A stretch of DNA of 23,200 nucleotides from UMGS1071 sp045638545 (GCA_045638545.1 JAZUBL010000056.1:1-23200); one strand, 5' to 3'; counted from the first letter of the stretch, positions 6,847-14,407 are shown. A program made the numbers and translations. Notes: a model not told the origin generated them from the letters alone.

Positions 6847-7779
6847 ATGCCAATTGAAATTCAGAGCAACTTACCGGCTGCAAAAATCCTGGAAGATGAA
6901 AACATTTTCGTGATGACATCAGAGCGCGCATCCCAGCAGGATATCCGTCCGCTGAAAATCATCATCCTGAATATTATGCCCACAAAAATCGAAACAGAAA
7001 CACAGCTGCTTCGTCTGCTGGGCAATACACCGCTGCAGGTTCATGTAGAATTTCTGCAGACTGCAACTCACGTTTCCCGCAATACTTCCGCAACCCATCT
7101 CAATACGTTCTACAAAACATTCGATGAGATCAAAAATGAGAAGTATGACGGCATGATCATCACCGGCGCACCGGTAGAACAAATGGACTTTACCGAAGTT
7201 GACTACTGGGAAGAACTGTGCGAGATCATGAGATGGAGCAAAAAGAACGTGTACTCCACCCTGCATATCTGCTGGGGTGCGCAGGCCGGTCTTAATTTCC
7301 ACTACGGCATCCAGAAGTATGCCCTGCCGGAGAAACTGTCCGGTGTGTTCAAGCATAAAGTGCTGAACCCACTGCATCCGCTGACCCGCGGCTTTGACGA
7401 CCGTTTCTTTGCGCCGCATTCCCGCTACACTGCCATCCGCAAGGAAGACATCGACGCGAATCCAAACCTGATCACTCTGTCTGTTTCCAACATGGCAGGC
7501 GTGTATCTTGTTGCGAGCAAAAACGGCCGCCAGATTTTCGTGACCGGTCACTCCGAGTATGACCGCGACACACTGGCAAACGAGTACTTCCGCGATGTAG
7601 CCAAGGGCATCAATCCAAAGATCCCGGTTAACTACTTCCCGGATGATGACGTAGAGGCAGCACCATACTTCACATGGAAGAGCCATGCGAACCTGCTGTT
7701 CTCCAACTGGCTGAATTACTATGTCTATCAGCAGACTCCATTCGATCTGAAAGATCTGAAGGGCGTTGACGAAGATTAA
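6847..7779 (+). CDS. metA: Homoserine O-acyltransferase MetA, predicted acetyl-CoA-specific
   Basis: MetA acylates homoserine, the first committed step of methionine synthesis. The 310-residue product has the complete catalytic triad at standard family positions: Cys142 in HICWGAQAG, His235 and Glu237 in VTGHSEYDRDTL. The residue that sets acyl-donor choice is Glu111 (TGAPVEQM); in characterised MetA enzymes Glu here goes with acetyl-CoA and Gly, as in E. coli, with succinyl-CoA. I therefore predict homoserine O-acetyltransferase activity despite the succinyltransferase-family name. ATG at 6847 has an AAGGAGGG site 7 bases upstream. It is a single-gene unit with its own promoter and terminator. 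Confidence 0.96.
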   Translation: MPIEIQSNLPAAKILEDENIFVMTSERASQQDIRPLKIIILNIMPTKIETETQLLRLLGNTPLQVHVEFLQTATHVSRNTSATHLNTFYKTFDEIKNEKYDGMIITGAPVEQMDFTEVDYWEELCEIMRWSKKNVYSTLHICWGAQAGLNFHYGIQKYALPEKLSGVFKHKVLNPLHPLTRGFDDRFFAPHSRYTAIRKEDIDANPNLITLSVSNMAGVYLVASKNGRQIFVTGHSEYDRDTLANEYFRDVAKGINPKIPVNYFPDDDVEAAPYFTWKSHANLLFSNWLNYYVYQQTPFDLKDLKGVDED

Positions 7780-7792
7780 TTCCAAAAAGAAA

Positions 7793-7817
7793 CCCTCCCG
7801 ATATTCGGGAGGGTTTT
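7793..7817 (+). terminator. Intrinsic terminator of metA
   Basis: A perfect 9-bp stem, CCCTCCCGA (7793-7801) with TCGGGAGGG (7805-7813), a 3-base loop and TTTT. It lies 13 bases after the metA stop. Confidence 0.9.
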
Positions 7818-7871
7818 GTCGTCTGCAGACCCTATTGGATCTGAAAGTGCGGATAAAGATTTATGCATAAC

Positions 7872-7902
7872 AAAAACCACCCACAGCTGCAGGTGGTTTT
7901 TT
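7872..7902 (-). terminator. Intrinsic terminator of the GNAT gene
   Basis: AAAAACCACC (7872-7881) pairs with GGTGGTTTTT (7892-7901) around a 10-base loop. It lies just after the GNAT stop on the minus strand. T-runs flank it on both strands, so it can stop transcription from either side between convergent metA and GNAT. Confidence 0.85.
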
Positions 7903-7904
7903 AT

Positions 7905-8378
7905 TTAAAGCTTTTCCAGATATACAACGATCAGCAGCGGTGTGATGGCTTCTTCTTTAAATGGAACATAGCCCATTTTTGCATACAGATCCAGCTTTTT
8001 TGTACTGTGACAGGTAGTGTAAATTTCGAAGCGGCTGTTTGGATACATCCGCTCAATGTAAGTCATCAGCTGGTGGCCAATGCCTCTGTCCTGATACAGC
8101 GGATGCACAAACAGCTTGGAGAGATACACGGTGTCGTCATGCTCATAGCCGCGAACAGAACCAATGATCATGCCGTTTTCATCCATTGCTTTGAGGAACG
8201 GACCTCTCGCAATATCTGCCTTCAGGTCTTCAATGGTCTGGTGGACCGGCGGAATATGTTCCTTTTTCCACTCCTTGAATTCGTCCTGATAGCTCATCTC
8301 CTGCACAGCCAGCAGTTCTTCCAGATCCTCCAGGGTAACCTGTGCAATCTGGGCTTCCATATGAATTTTATGTTTCAT
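7905..8378 (-). CDS. GNAT family N-acetyltransferase
   Basis: A 157-residue acetyl-CoA-dependent acetyltransferase of unknown substrate. After an N-terminal recognition helix (LEDLEELLAVQEMSYQDEF), it shows GMIIGSVRGYEHDDTVYLSKLFVHPLYQDRGIGHQLM: the central strands and the CoA-binding loop Q-D-R-G-I-G (Q/R-x-x-G-x-G). The end LDLYAKMGYVPFKEE is the typical Y-x-K-x-GY/F motif. I use ATG at 8378 because AGGAG lies 6 bases upstream; the reading frame is open to 8459 but that part overlaps the promoter and leader. A hairpin (8395-8415) sits just upstream of the ribosome site. It is transcribed alone, divergent from the DUF4364 gene. Confidence 0.92.
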   Translation of the reverse strand: MKHKIHMEAQIAQVTLEDLEELLAVQEMSYQDEFKEWKKEHIPPVHQTIEDLKADIARGPFLKAMDENGMIIGSVRGYEHDDTVYLSKLFVHPLYQDRGIGHQLMTYIERMYPNSRFEIYTTCHSTKKLDLYAKMGYVPFKEEAITPLLIVVYLEKL

Positions 8379-8394
8379 CACGTACTCCTGCGCA

Positions 8395-8415
8395 CTGCGG
8401 CAAACGCTGCCGCAG
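8395..8415 (-). promoter_or_regulatory. Leader hairpin just upstream of the GNAT ribosome site
   Basis: CTGCGGCA (8395-8402) pairs perfectly with TGCCGCAG (8408-8415) around a 5-base loop. It ends 6 bases before the AGGAG at 8384-8388. A TATAAT-like -10 lies at about 8424-8429 on the minus strand, so the hairpin would be near the 5' end of the mRNA and could stabilise it or tune translation. Confidence 0.5.
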
Positions 8416-8590
8416 CCTTTCCATATTATAGTTAAGCATAGTGTACCATAAAAACACAAACAGGAATATTCACATTTTTACAGAAACATTGCGGCTTATT
8501 TTGGTCAAAAAAATGTAAAAGTTCATGGTTGATTTTGCCTGCAGGGTGGCAAACTGCTTTTATTTGTGTTAAAATAAGAACAGAATTGAT

Positions 8591-8619
8591 CGGAGCGCAA
8601 AGTACGGTCTGCCGCTCCG
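8591..8619 (+). promoter_or_regulatory. Leader hairpin just upstream of the DUF4364 ribosome site
   Basis: CGGAGCG (8591-8597) pairs perfectly with CGCTCCG (8613-8619) around a 15-base loop and ends 6 bases before the GGGAGG ribosome site (8626-8631). A TAAAAT hexamer near 8570 could be the -10. The stretch 8430-8570 between the divergent genes is AT-rich and I see no gene in it. Confidence 0.45.
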
Positions 8620-8639
8620 GAACAAGGGAGGCAAATTCC

Positions 8640-9224
8640 ATGAGTTTTGATGCTTTTACAGCCGGTGTTGAACCGGGCGGTCTGCGCAGCCAGAGTGATA
8701 TTCGTCTGTTGATCTGCTATATGCTGGCCAGTGTAAATGAACCGATTTCCAAGCAGGACATCGTGATGGTGCTGCAGGACAACGGCCTTGCCAATTATTT
8801 TGAAGCCGCCAGCGCTCTTGCTGACGTGTTGGCCAAAGAAAATGCCTCTTTAGACCCGGACAATCCGGATCTCTGCATTGCCAACAAAACCACCTATGAA
8901 ATTTCTGATCTGCTGGATTCCACACTGCCGCCGGCTGTCCGCGACCGTGCTGTAAGCGGTGCTCTTGCGCTGCTGGGCATGGCAAAACGCCAGCGGGAAA
9001 ACAAAGTGGAAATGGAAAAAAATGCCGACGGCTATAACGTGACCTGTCACATCTCCGGCGGCAAAAATGATCTGATGTCTTTCACACTGCAGGTGCCGGA
9101 TTTATACCAGGCCAGAGTGGTAAAGAAAAACTTCCACCGTAATCCGGAGCTGGTATACCAGGTTATGCTGAGCCTGATGACCAACAACAAAGACTACCTG
9201 GAAACATTGATCAAAGAATTATAA
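8640..9224 (+). CDS. DUF4364 family protein
   Basis: A 194-residue protein typical of Clostridia and annotated in related genomes as DUF4364. The N-terminal half looks like a winged helix: DIRLLICYMLASVNEPISKQDIVMVLQDNGLANYFEAASAL is a helix-turn-helix-like array, and TTYEISDLLDSTLPPAVRDRAV follows. The second half (residues 125-194) is a mixed alpha/beta region ending in VMLSLMTNNKDYLETLIKEL. A DNA-binding or regulatory role is inferred from the fold only. The frame is open upstream to 8529, but ATG at 8640 has GGGAGG 8 bases upstream and matches the usual start. It stands alone with its own terminator. Confidence 0.85.
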   Translation: MSFDAFTAGVEPGGLRSQSDIRLLICYMLASVNEPISKQDIVMVLQDNGLANYFEAASALADVLAKENASLDPDNPDLCIANKTTYEISDLLDSTLPPAVRDRAVSGALALLGMAKRQRENKVEMEKNADGYNVTCHISGGKNDLMSFTLQVPDLYQARVVKKNFHRNPELVYQVMLSLMTNNKDYLETLIKEL

Positions 9225-9230
9225 ACAGCG

Positions 9231-9270
9231 AAAAGGGACCCCGGCATAACCGGAGTCCCTTTATTTTTTT
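9231..9270 (+). terminator. Intrinsic terminator of the DUF4364 gene
   Basis: AAAGGGAC-C-CCGG pairs with CCGG-A-GTCCCTTT (one mismatch; arms 9232-9244 and 9250-9262), followed by ATTTTTTT. It starts a few bases after the stop codon. Confidence 0.88.
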
Positions 9271-9294
9271 GAAATTACGAAAAGCAAATCTTTC

Positions 9295-9345
9295 AGAATA
9301 AAAAAAGAAAAGGACATTTTGCCGCGTGGCCAAAAATGTCCTTTT
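9295..9345 (-). terminator. Intrinsic terminator of the urease operon
   Basis: A perfect 13-bp stem, AAAAGGACATTTT (9308-9320) with AAAATGTCCTTTT (9333-9345), whose loop can extend the pairing. On the minus strand it is followed by TTTCTTTTTTTATTC. It begins 16 bases after the ureD stop and closes the operon. Confidence 0.92.
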
Positions 9346-9361
9346 CCTTTATCCTAAGCTA

Positions 9362-10156
9362 TTAAAGCATGGAATTCATAATTTTCTCACAGAGTTCATA
9401 GAGGTCATCTGCGGAATAACCCAGCAGCTTAACAGAAACGTCGCCGCTCTGAATTACAGATGCGCCGCCTTCGATCTTTGGACATGCATCGATCATTTCG
9501 CGGATTGCTTCGATATCTGCCTTATCCTTCATGTTAACGATGAGGAGAGTTGCCATGTGAGTAAAGCCCTCATACATGCCAAGGCTTTCCATATCCATCT
9601 CAGAAGGATTGTACTGTGCGTTATCGTTGTAGATCAGCTTGCCACCCTTACGGATTGTGATGTGAGAGTGGTAGAAGCTGTAACCAAAGCGCTCACCGTA
9701 TGCAATACGGCCGCCGGAGAGGATTTCTGCCAGCATCAGCTGAGAGGAATCGTCTGCCAGTTCGCAGTTGATTGTGCTGTAAAAGCCGGAATCCTTAAAT
9801 GGAATTGTTGGGAGTGGGCTGTACTTGAACAGCGCATTCTTACCAACCTTGATGGTAGTGTCTCTGCGAGCACTACCGCCATCCATCTTGTGCAGCTTTT
9901 CGAAAGACTGAGCTGTCAGCTCCATCTTTGCGTTATCTTCAATAATGAAGTTCTGCTCCTGTGTATCGCCCTTCAGGATACCTGCAGATGCAGTCTGCAT
10001 CATGAGAGTCATAAGGTCCTTTTTAATGTGGAAAGGCTTCATGAGCTTGAACGGCTGGGTGTAAAACTTATCGCTGAGAATAGTTTTGCCATCCTTAAAG
10101 CTTGCAGTAGCGTTCAAGACACAAGTTCTATAATATCTGTTCTGGGAAGTCTCCAT
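9362..10156 (-). CDS. ureD: Urease accessory protein UreD (UreH)
   Basis: UreD is the scaffold on which UreF and UreG assemble with apo-urease to deliver nickel. The 264-residue product shows family segments: PFKLMKPFHIKKDLMTLMMQTASAGILKGD near residues 35-65 and LTAQSFEKLHKM, then NALFKYSPLPTIPFKDSGFYSTINCEL and SGGRIAYGERFGYSFYHSHITIRKGGKLIYND. The ATG at 10156 follows AAGGAGC with a 9-base gap and comes 14 bases after ureG. It is the last gene of the operon; the UreD/H gene is commonly last in Gram-positive ureABCEFG clusters. The family is poorly conserved, but gene context makes the call firm. Confidence 0.95.
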   Translation of the reverse strand: METSQNRYYRTCVLNATASFKDGKTILSDKFYTQPFKLMKPFHIKKDLMTLMMQTASAGILKGDTQEQNFIIEDNAKMELTAQSFEKLHKMDGGSARRDTTIKVGKNALFKYSPLPTIPFKDSGFYSTINCELADDSSQLMLAEILSGGRIAYGERFGYSFYHSHITIRKGGKLIYNDNAQYNPSEMDMESLGMYEGFTHMATLLIVNMKDKADIEAIREMIDACPKIEGGASVIQSGDVSVKLLGYSADDLYELCEKIMNSML

Positions 10157-10170
10157 TTTTACTAAGCTCC

Positions 10171-10782
10171 TTATTTAACATCCTCGAAAAGAACGTCGCT
10201 CTTGATCCAGTTGATAACGTCATCAACACCCTTGCCGCTCTTAACGTCAGCAAAAATGAATGGCTTTTCGCCTCTCATCTTCTTGGAGTCTCTGTCCATA
10301 ACCTCGAGGGAAGCGCCAACGTATGGAGCAACTTCGATCTTGTTGATTACGAGCAGGTCGGAACGTGTGATGCCAGGGCCACCCTTACGTGGAATCTTGT
10401 CGCCTTCGCAAACGTCGATAACAAAGATTGTGGAGTCAACCAGCTCTGGGCTGAATGTAGCAGACAGGTTGTCACCGCCGGACTCGATGAATACGAGCTC
10501 GATGTCTTCGAACTTTGCTACCAGCTCTTCAACAGCTTCCAGGTTCATAGAAGCGTCTTCACGGATTGCTGTATGTGGGCAGCCGCCAGTTTCAACGCCG
10601 CGGATTCTTTCTCTAGGCATAACGGAGTTCTTTGCGAGGAACTCTGCGTCTTCCTGAGTGTAGATATCATTTGTGATTACGCCAATGCTGTAATCCTTTG
10701 CCATTCTACGTGTTACAGCCTCGATCAGAGCTGTTTTACCGGAACCAACCGGACCTGCTACACCAATTTTCTTATAAGCCAT
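10171..10782 (-). CDS. ureG: Urease accessory GTPase UreG
   Basis: UreG is the SIMIBI-class GTPase whose GTP-dependent dimer carries nickel to urease. The P-loop GPVGSGKT is at residues 10-17. The switch motif VETGGCPHTAIRED contains Cys68-Pro69-His70, the metal-binding CPH triad. FIESGGDNLSATFSPEL and LLVINKIEVAPYVGASLEVM (with NKIE as the guanine-specificity region) follow. There is no His-rich N-terminal extension, so it probably does not store nickel itself. ATG at 10782 follows GGAGGT; the gene is 203 residues, the usual length, and lies 23 bases after ureF. Confidence 0.98.
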   Translation of the reverse strand: MAYKKIGVAGPVGSGKTALIEAVTRRMAKDYSIGVITNDIYTQEDAEFLAKNSVMPRERIRGVETGGCPHTAIREDASMNLEAVEELVAKFEDIELVFIESGGDNLSATFSPELVDSTIFVIDVCEGDKIPRKGGPGITRSDLLVINKIEVAPYVGASLEVMDRDSKKMRGEKPFIFADVKSGKGVDDVINWIKSDVLFEDVK

Positions 10783-10805
10783 GTTAAATTACCTCCAAAA
10801 GAATA

Positions 10806-11498
10806 TTAGGACATGTAAAGTCTAGAGTACAATGTCTCGTGCTGCATGCAGCGAACGTCAAAGCCAGGGTTAGAGAGGCAGATCTGCTTCTCTGTGAGTG
10901 TCATCAGCTTATCCAGGCACTTTACAAATACCGGATGGAGCTTCTTCAGGATCTGCTGACCCTGTGTCTGGCTAAGAGGAATTGTCTTAACACCACTAAC
11001 CAGCTTACCAGCTGTGCTTGTGTAAAGGAAAGACTCCATTGCACGTCTCATGTCGATGCCAACTGCTGCGCAGAAAACACCATATGCAGTTGCATGAGTA
11101 GGCTGAAGCTTTTCAACAGCTGCTACATACTTTGTGAAGATATCAGACTCGTATTCGCAATCCATGCTGATTACAGTCTTGATAAATCTGGAGCCGAGCT
11201 TCTGTGCTGCAGAGCGGATTTCTACAGGAGACTTGCTGGCTTCCACAATTTCTTCCAGCTCGAGGATCTTATCCAGATCGCCTGCCTTTGCATATTCGTA
11301 AGCAAGGCGAGCAGGGAGAAGCTCGGAATACAGGAAGCTGTTCATAATGCTGCTTTCGAGAAATGCAAAAGCAGACTCCGGATCTTTCACTATATTCTTC
11401 TGAATATAAGTTTCGAGGCCATATGAGTGAGAGTAACCGCCGATTGGGAACTGAGCATCATTGACCTGCAACAGAATAAAAAGTTGATTTTCGTTCAT
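10806..11498 (-). CDS. ureF: Urease accessory protein UreF
   Basis: UreF bridges UreD and UreG and acts to coordinate nickel insertion. The 230-residue helical product starts FILLQVNDAQFPIGGYSHSYGLETYI, a diagnostic UreF opening, and has HATAYGVFCAAVGIDMRRAM in the middle. It ends PGFDVRCMQHETLYSRLYMS; the conserved MQHETLYSRLF-like end contacts UreD. ATG at 11498 is preceded by GCGGAGAG. It is separated from ureE by 81 bases that hold a perfect 14-bp hairpin, so this gene and those after it may be expressed at lower levels than ureABCE. Confidence 0.97.
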   Translation of the reverse strand: MNENQLFILLQVNDAQFPIGGYSHSYGLETYIQKNIVKDPESAFAFLESSIMNSFLYSELLPARLAYEYAKAGDLDKILELEEIVEASKSPVEIRSAAQKLGSRFIKTVISMDCEYESDIFTKYVAAVEKLQPTHATAYGVFCAAVGIDMRRAMESFLYTSTAGKLVSGVKTIPLSQTQGQQILKKLHPVFVKCLDKLMTLTEKQICLSNPGFDVRCMQHETLYSRLYMS

Positions 11499-11528
11499 GT
11501 TTTCTCTCCGCTGTTAAATTAGCGACTT

Positions 11529-11572
11529 ATAAAAATACCGCCATCATTTTGTCGCTGTAAAATGATGGCGGT
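11529..11572 (-). promoter_or_regulatory. Strong terminator-like hairpin between ureE and ureF
   Basis: A perfect 14-bp inverted repeat, ACCGCCATCATTTT (11537-11550) and its complement (11559-11572), with an 8-base loop. On the minus strand the 3' arm is followed by ATTTTTAT. It begins 8 bases past the ureE stop and has the form of an intrinsic terminator, yet ureF, ureG and ureD follow without an obvious new promoter. It is probably a partial terminator or an mRNA processing/stability element. Confidence 0.8.
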
Positions 11573-11579
11573 TGGATTA

Positions 11580-12068
11580 TTAGTGCGTATGAGCGTTAAT
11601 AGAAGATGAGATACTCTTCTTGAAGTTCAGCTTCACTGACTTCAGTTCAACTTTAACGCCTAACTTTTCCATCAGCGCTTTCATAGGCTTGTTGATATGC
11701 TGATCCTGCTGTGGAACAATATACTGGTAGTCAGTTTCGCCCCAGAAAACAGTAGCATGCTTATTACCGATTTCATAACATACTTTTGTAGCCATGTGAA
11801 CATCGTCTACATCAATTACAAAAGCCAGTGTTTCCGGAATATTAACAGCAACTACGGTGTTGCCGTCAATTGCCAGGACATCGTCCTGGTTCAAGCCTTT
11901 GGTAAGAATTTCATTACCGAGCTGAACGCCTACGTCGCGACCCGCCATAGATTTTTTCTTATGTAACTTCTTGAAAGCTTCATGCCATTCAATGTCTACA
12001 TAGTCAACCTCGAGGCCCGCGAACTTCTCGTCACTCAGGGTGCCGAGAATTTCTTCACATAATAACAT
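11580..12068 (-). CDS. ureE: Urease nickel metallochaperone UreE
   Basis: UreE is a dimeric nickel-binding chaperone that supplies UreG. The 162-residue product has the N-terminal peptide-binding domain (residues 1-75; WHEAFKKLHKKKSMAGRDVGVQL) and the metal-binding domain with GNKHATVFWG, where His104 corresponds to the conserved dimer-interface nickel ligand. The C-terminus ends NAHTH, two histidines that could help bind nickel; it is much shorter than the His-rich tail of Klebsiella UreE. ATG at 12068 has TAGGAG 8 bases upstream. It lies 236 bases downstream of ureC across a structured gap. Confidence 0.95.
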   Translation of the reverse strand: MLLCEEILGTLSDEKFAGLEVDYVDIEWHEAFKKLHKKKSMAGRDVGVQLGNEILTKGLNQDDVLAIDGNTVVAVNIPETLAFVIDVDDVHMATKVCYEIGNKHATVFWGETDYQYIVPQQDQHINKPMKALMEKLGVKVELKSVKLNFKKSISSSINAHTH

Positions 12069-12304
12069 TTTGATAACTCCTAATGCTGTAATGAAGGAAG
12101 AGCTCCTTCTAATTTCATATCCGCCACTAAAGGTTCAGGACAGACGAGCTCTCTGAAAACTCATCTATCAGAAAATCTCCGCCAGTCACGAAGCATCATT
12201 AGCCTGTGAACTGGCGGAGACTCCGTCTAAACCTTAGCTCCGGAGAGCAAAGGTATTATAGACCCCCTCATTAGAAGGGTTTAGAAAACGTTCTAAAGTT
12301 AAAA
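12069..12304 (-). other. Structured 236-base gap inside the urease operon (ureC-ureE)
   Basis: No ORF is supported here. Read on the minus strand from the ureC stop there are, in order: a 7-bp hairpin TTTAGAA/TTCTAAA, a TATAAT hexamer at about 12254-12259 with no good -35, a CTCCG/CGGAG stem, a long hairpin (arms 12176-12186 and 12210-12220, 11 bp perfect, extended by CAC/GTG across one bulged base) followed by TTTTC, and a small GAAGGA/TCCTTC stem before the ureE ribosome site. The rest of the operon has intergenic gaps of 14-81 bases, so this gap is unusual. It may hold an attenuator, a processing site or an internal promoter. Confidence 0.55.
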
Positions 12305-14017
12305 TTAGAACAGGTTGTAGATCTGTGTCAGTGGGAGAGCTGTTGCGATTTCGCAAGTTGCGAGAACGCCGTCTACCTTAACAACGTAGGATTCTGGATC
12401 TACTGTGATCTCTGGAGTTGCATCGTTGAACTTCATGTCAGCCTTACCGATGTCACGGCAGCCCTTAACAGCAACGAGCTTCTTCTGGAGACCGAGCTTC
12501 TCCTGGATACCATCTTCGAGGGAAGCCTTAGATACGAATGTGATGCAGGTGTCATAAACAGCCTTGCCCAGTGCGCCCCACATGTGCTTGTAGATCATTG
12601 GCTGAACTGTTGGGATGGAAGCGTTAGCGTCACCCATGTTAGCCATTGTGATCATACCGCCCTTGAGAACCATGTTTGGCTTGATGCCGAAGAATGCTGG
12701 GTTCCAGAGAACCAGGTCAGCAAACTTACCAACTTCGATGGAACCTACAACGTGGGAGATACCGCAAGCGATAGCTGGGTTGATTGTGTACTTAGCAACA
12801 TATCTCTTTGCACGGAAGTTATCGTTGCCCTCAGCGTCTTCTGGGAGCTTGCCGCGCTGCTCTTTCATCTTGTGAGCGCACTGCCATGTACGTGTGATAA
12901 CTTCGGAAGGACGACCCATAGCCTGGGAGTCAGAAGACATGATGGAGAATACGCCCATGTCGTGGAGAACGTCTTCAGCTGCGATTGTTTCTGGACGGAT
13001 TCTGGAGTCTGCGAATGCAACGTCTTCAGGAATTCTGTTGTCCAGGTGGTGGCAAACCATCAGCATGTCAAGGTGCTCATCAATTGTATTGATGGTGTAT
13101 GGCATTGTTGGGTTTGTGGAAGCTGGGAGAATGTTAGGGAAACCAGCGATCTTGATGATGTCAGGTGCGTGACCGCCGCCTGCGCCTTCTGTGTGGAATG
13201 TGTGCATTACACGACCTGCGATAGCGTCGAGTGTATCTTCAACACAGCCAGCCTCGTTCAGTGTGTCAGTGTGAACTGCAACCATTACGTCGTAGTCGTC
13301 AGCAACTGTCAGGCAGGAGTCGATAGCTGCAGGTGTTGTACCCCAGTCTTCGTGGATCTTCATGCCAGCTGCGCCAGCAACGATCTGCTCAGCCAGTGGG
13401 CCGTATGCGGAGCAGTTGCCCTTACCGTACATGAGAACGTTCATTGGGAGATCTTCACAAGCCTTGATCATCTCGGAGATGTTCCATGGGCCTGGTGTAC
13501 ATGTTGTAGCGTTTGTGCCGTCTGCAGGGCCTGTACCGCCACCAGCCATTGTTGTGATACCGGAGAACAGAGCTGTGTCAACCTGCTGTGGGCAGATCCA
13601 GTGGATGTGAGTATCGATACCACCAGCTGTTACGATGAGGCCTTCAGCTGCCAGAGCTTCTGTGGAAGCACCAACAACCATGCCTGGTGTAACGCCGTCC
13701 TGGATGTCAGGGTTACCAGCCTTACCGATACCTGCGATCAGACCGCCGCGGATACCGATGTCAGCCTTGTAAATGCCTGTGTAGTCCAGGATGAGAGCGT
13801 TTGTGATAACGAGATCCAGCTCGCCATTTGTGGACAGGTAGTTAACAGCCTGGCCCATGCCGTCACGGAGTGTCTTACCGCCGCCGAACTTGGACTCTTC
13901 GCCGTATACTGTGTAATCCTTCTCAACTTCGATGATGAGGTTTGTGTCAGCGAGTCTAACCTTATCGCCAACTGTTGGGCCGTACATCATGCTGTATTGT
14001 GCTGCAGAAATTTTCAT
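12305..14017 (-). CDS. ureC: Urease subunit alpha (catalytic)
   Basis: The alpha subunit holds the dinuclear nickel centre that hydrolyses urea to ammonia and carbamate. At 570 residues it has normal length, and its active site matches Sporosarcina pasteurii numbering exactly: His137 and His139 (THIHW), carbamylated Lys220 (GMKIHEDWG), His222, His249 (VAVHTD), His275 (HTFHTEGAGGGHAPD) and Asp363 (SSDSQAMGR). The mobile flap carries Cys322-His323 in MVCHHLDN. No active-site residue is missing, so the enzyme should be active once nickel is inserted. ATG at 14017 follows AAGGAGG with a 9-base gap, 27 bases after ureB. The sense strand avoids TTA, CTA and TCA codons over most of its length, consistent with high expression. 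Confidence 0.99.
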   Translation of the reverse strand: MKISAAQYSMMYGPTVGDKVRLADTNLIIEVEKDYTVYGEESKFGGGKTLRDGMGQAVNYLSTNGELDLVITNALILDYTGIYKADIGIRGGLIAGIGKAGNPDIQDGVTPGMVVGASTEALAAEGLIVTAGGIDTHIHWICPQQVDTALFSGITTMAGGGTGPADGTNATTCTPGPWNISEMIKACEDLPMNVLMYGKGNCSAYGPLAEQIVAGAAGMKIHEDWGTTPAAIDSCLTVADDYDVMVAVHTDTLNEAGCVEDTLDAIAGRVMHTFHTEGAGGGHAPDIIKIAGFPNILPASTNPTMPYTINTIDEHLDMLMVCHHLDNRIPEDVAFADSRIRPETIAAEDVLHDMGVFSIMSSDSQAMGRPSEVITRTWQCAHKMKEQRGKLPEDAEGNDNFRAKRYVAKYTINPAIACGISHVVGSIEVGKFADLVLWNPAFFGIKPNMVLKGGMITMANMGDANASIPTVQPMIYKHMWGALGKAVYDTCITFVSKASLEDGIQEKLGLQKKLVAVKGCRDIGKADMKFNDATPEITVDPESYVVKVDGVLATCEIATALPLTQIYNLF

Positions 14018-14044
14018 TTCTCATTTCCTCCTTAAATAAAAAAC

Positions 14045-14407
14045 TTATTTAACAAAACCCTTAAGAGTTGCTGTCTGCATAGCTGTTGCCAGGTTTGCTG
14101 CAACTGCCTGACCGTTTGTCAGGTTGTTGAGACCGTAGGAGCGCTTTGCACCGCCGAGCTCTACCAGAGTAACTGTCTTTGTTTCGCCTGGCTCAAAACG
14201 TACTGCGTTGCCGGATGGAACGTCGAGACGGAAGCCGAAAGCTGCTGCTCTGTCAAATGCGAGCATCTTGTTTACTTCGAAGAAGTGGAAATGAGAACCA
14301 ACCTGTACAGGTCTGTCACCAGCGTTGGTAACCTCAAGCTGAATTGTCTTCTTGCCTGCGTTTAACTCAATTTCTCTCTCTTGTGGAAAAACTTGTCCGA
14401 TAAGCAT
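14045..14407 (-). CDS. ureB: Urease subunit beta
   Basis: The beta subunit packs against alpha and gamma in the (abc)3 urease trimer and has no catalytic residues. The 120-residue product starts MLIGQVFPQEREIELNAG and contains the signature VTNAGDRPVQVGSHFHFFEVN, then AFGFRLDVPSGNAVRFEPGE and VELGG. I chose ATG at 14407 because AAGGAGG lies 8 bases upstream; an in-frame TTG at 14428 would add 7 residues that include the ribosome site itself. The gap to ureA is 22 bases. Separate beta and gamma subunits are the usual arrangement in bacteria other than Helicobacter. Confidence 0.97.
   Translation of the reverse strand: MLIGQVFPQEREIELNAGKKTIQLEVTNAGDRPVQVGSHFHFFEVNKMLAFDRAAAFGFRLDVPSGNAVRFEPGETKTVTLVELGGAKRSYGLNNLTNGQAVAANLATAMQTATLKGFVK

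Noticed and set aside
11529..11572. End of the urease operon at the ureE-ureF hairpin
   Set aside because: ureF, ureG and ureD follow in the standard order with no clear new promoter, so I treat the hairpin as internal.
12069..12304. NiCo (czcD-type) riboswitch in the ureC-ureE gap
   Set aside because: A nickel-sensing RNA would make sense here, but I do not find the GCAGG, CAGCC and GGGACAG core segments that I recall for that class.
12584..14035. 483-codon plus-strand ORF opposite ureC
   Set aside because: It is an antisense shadow of ureC in the same register; the composition is Cys- and Val-rich and ureC is unquestionable.
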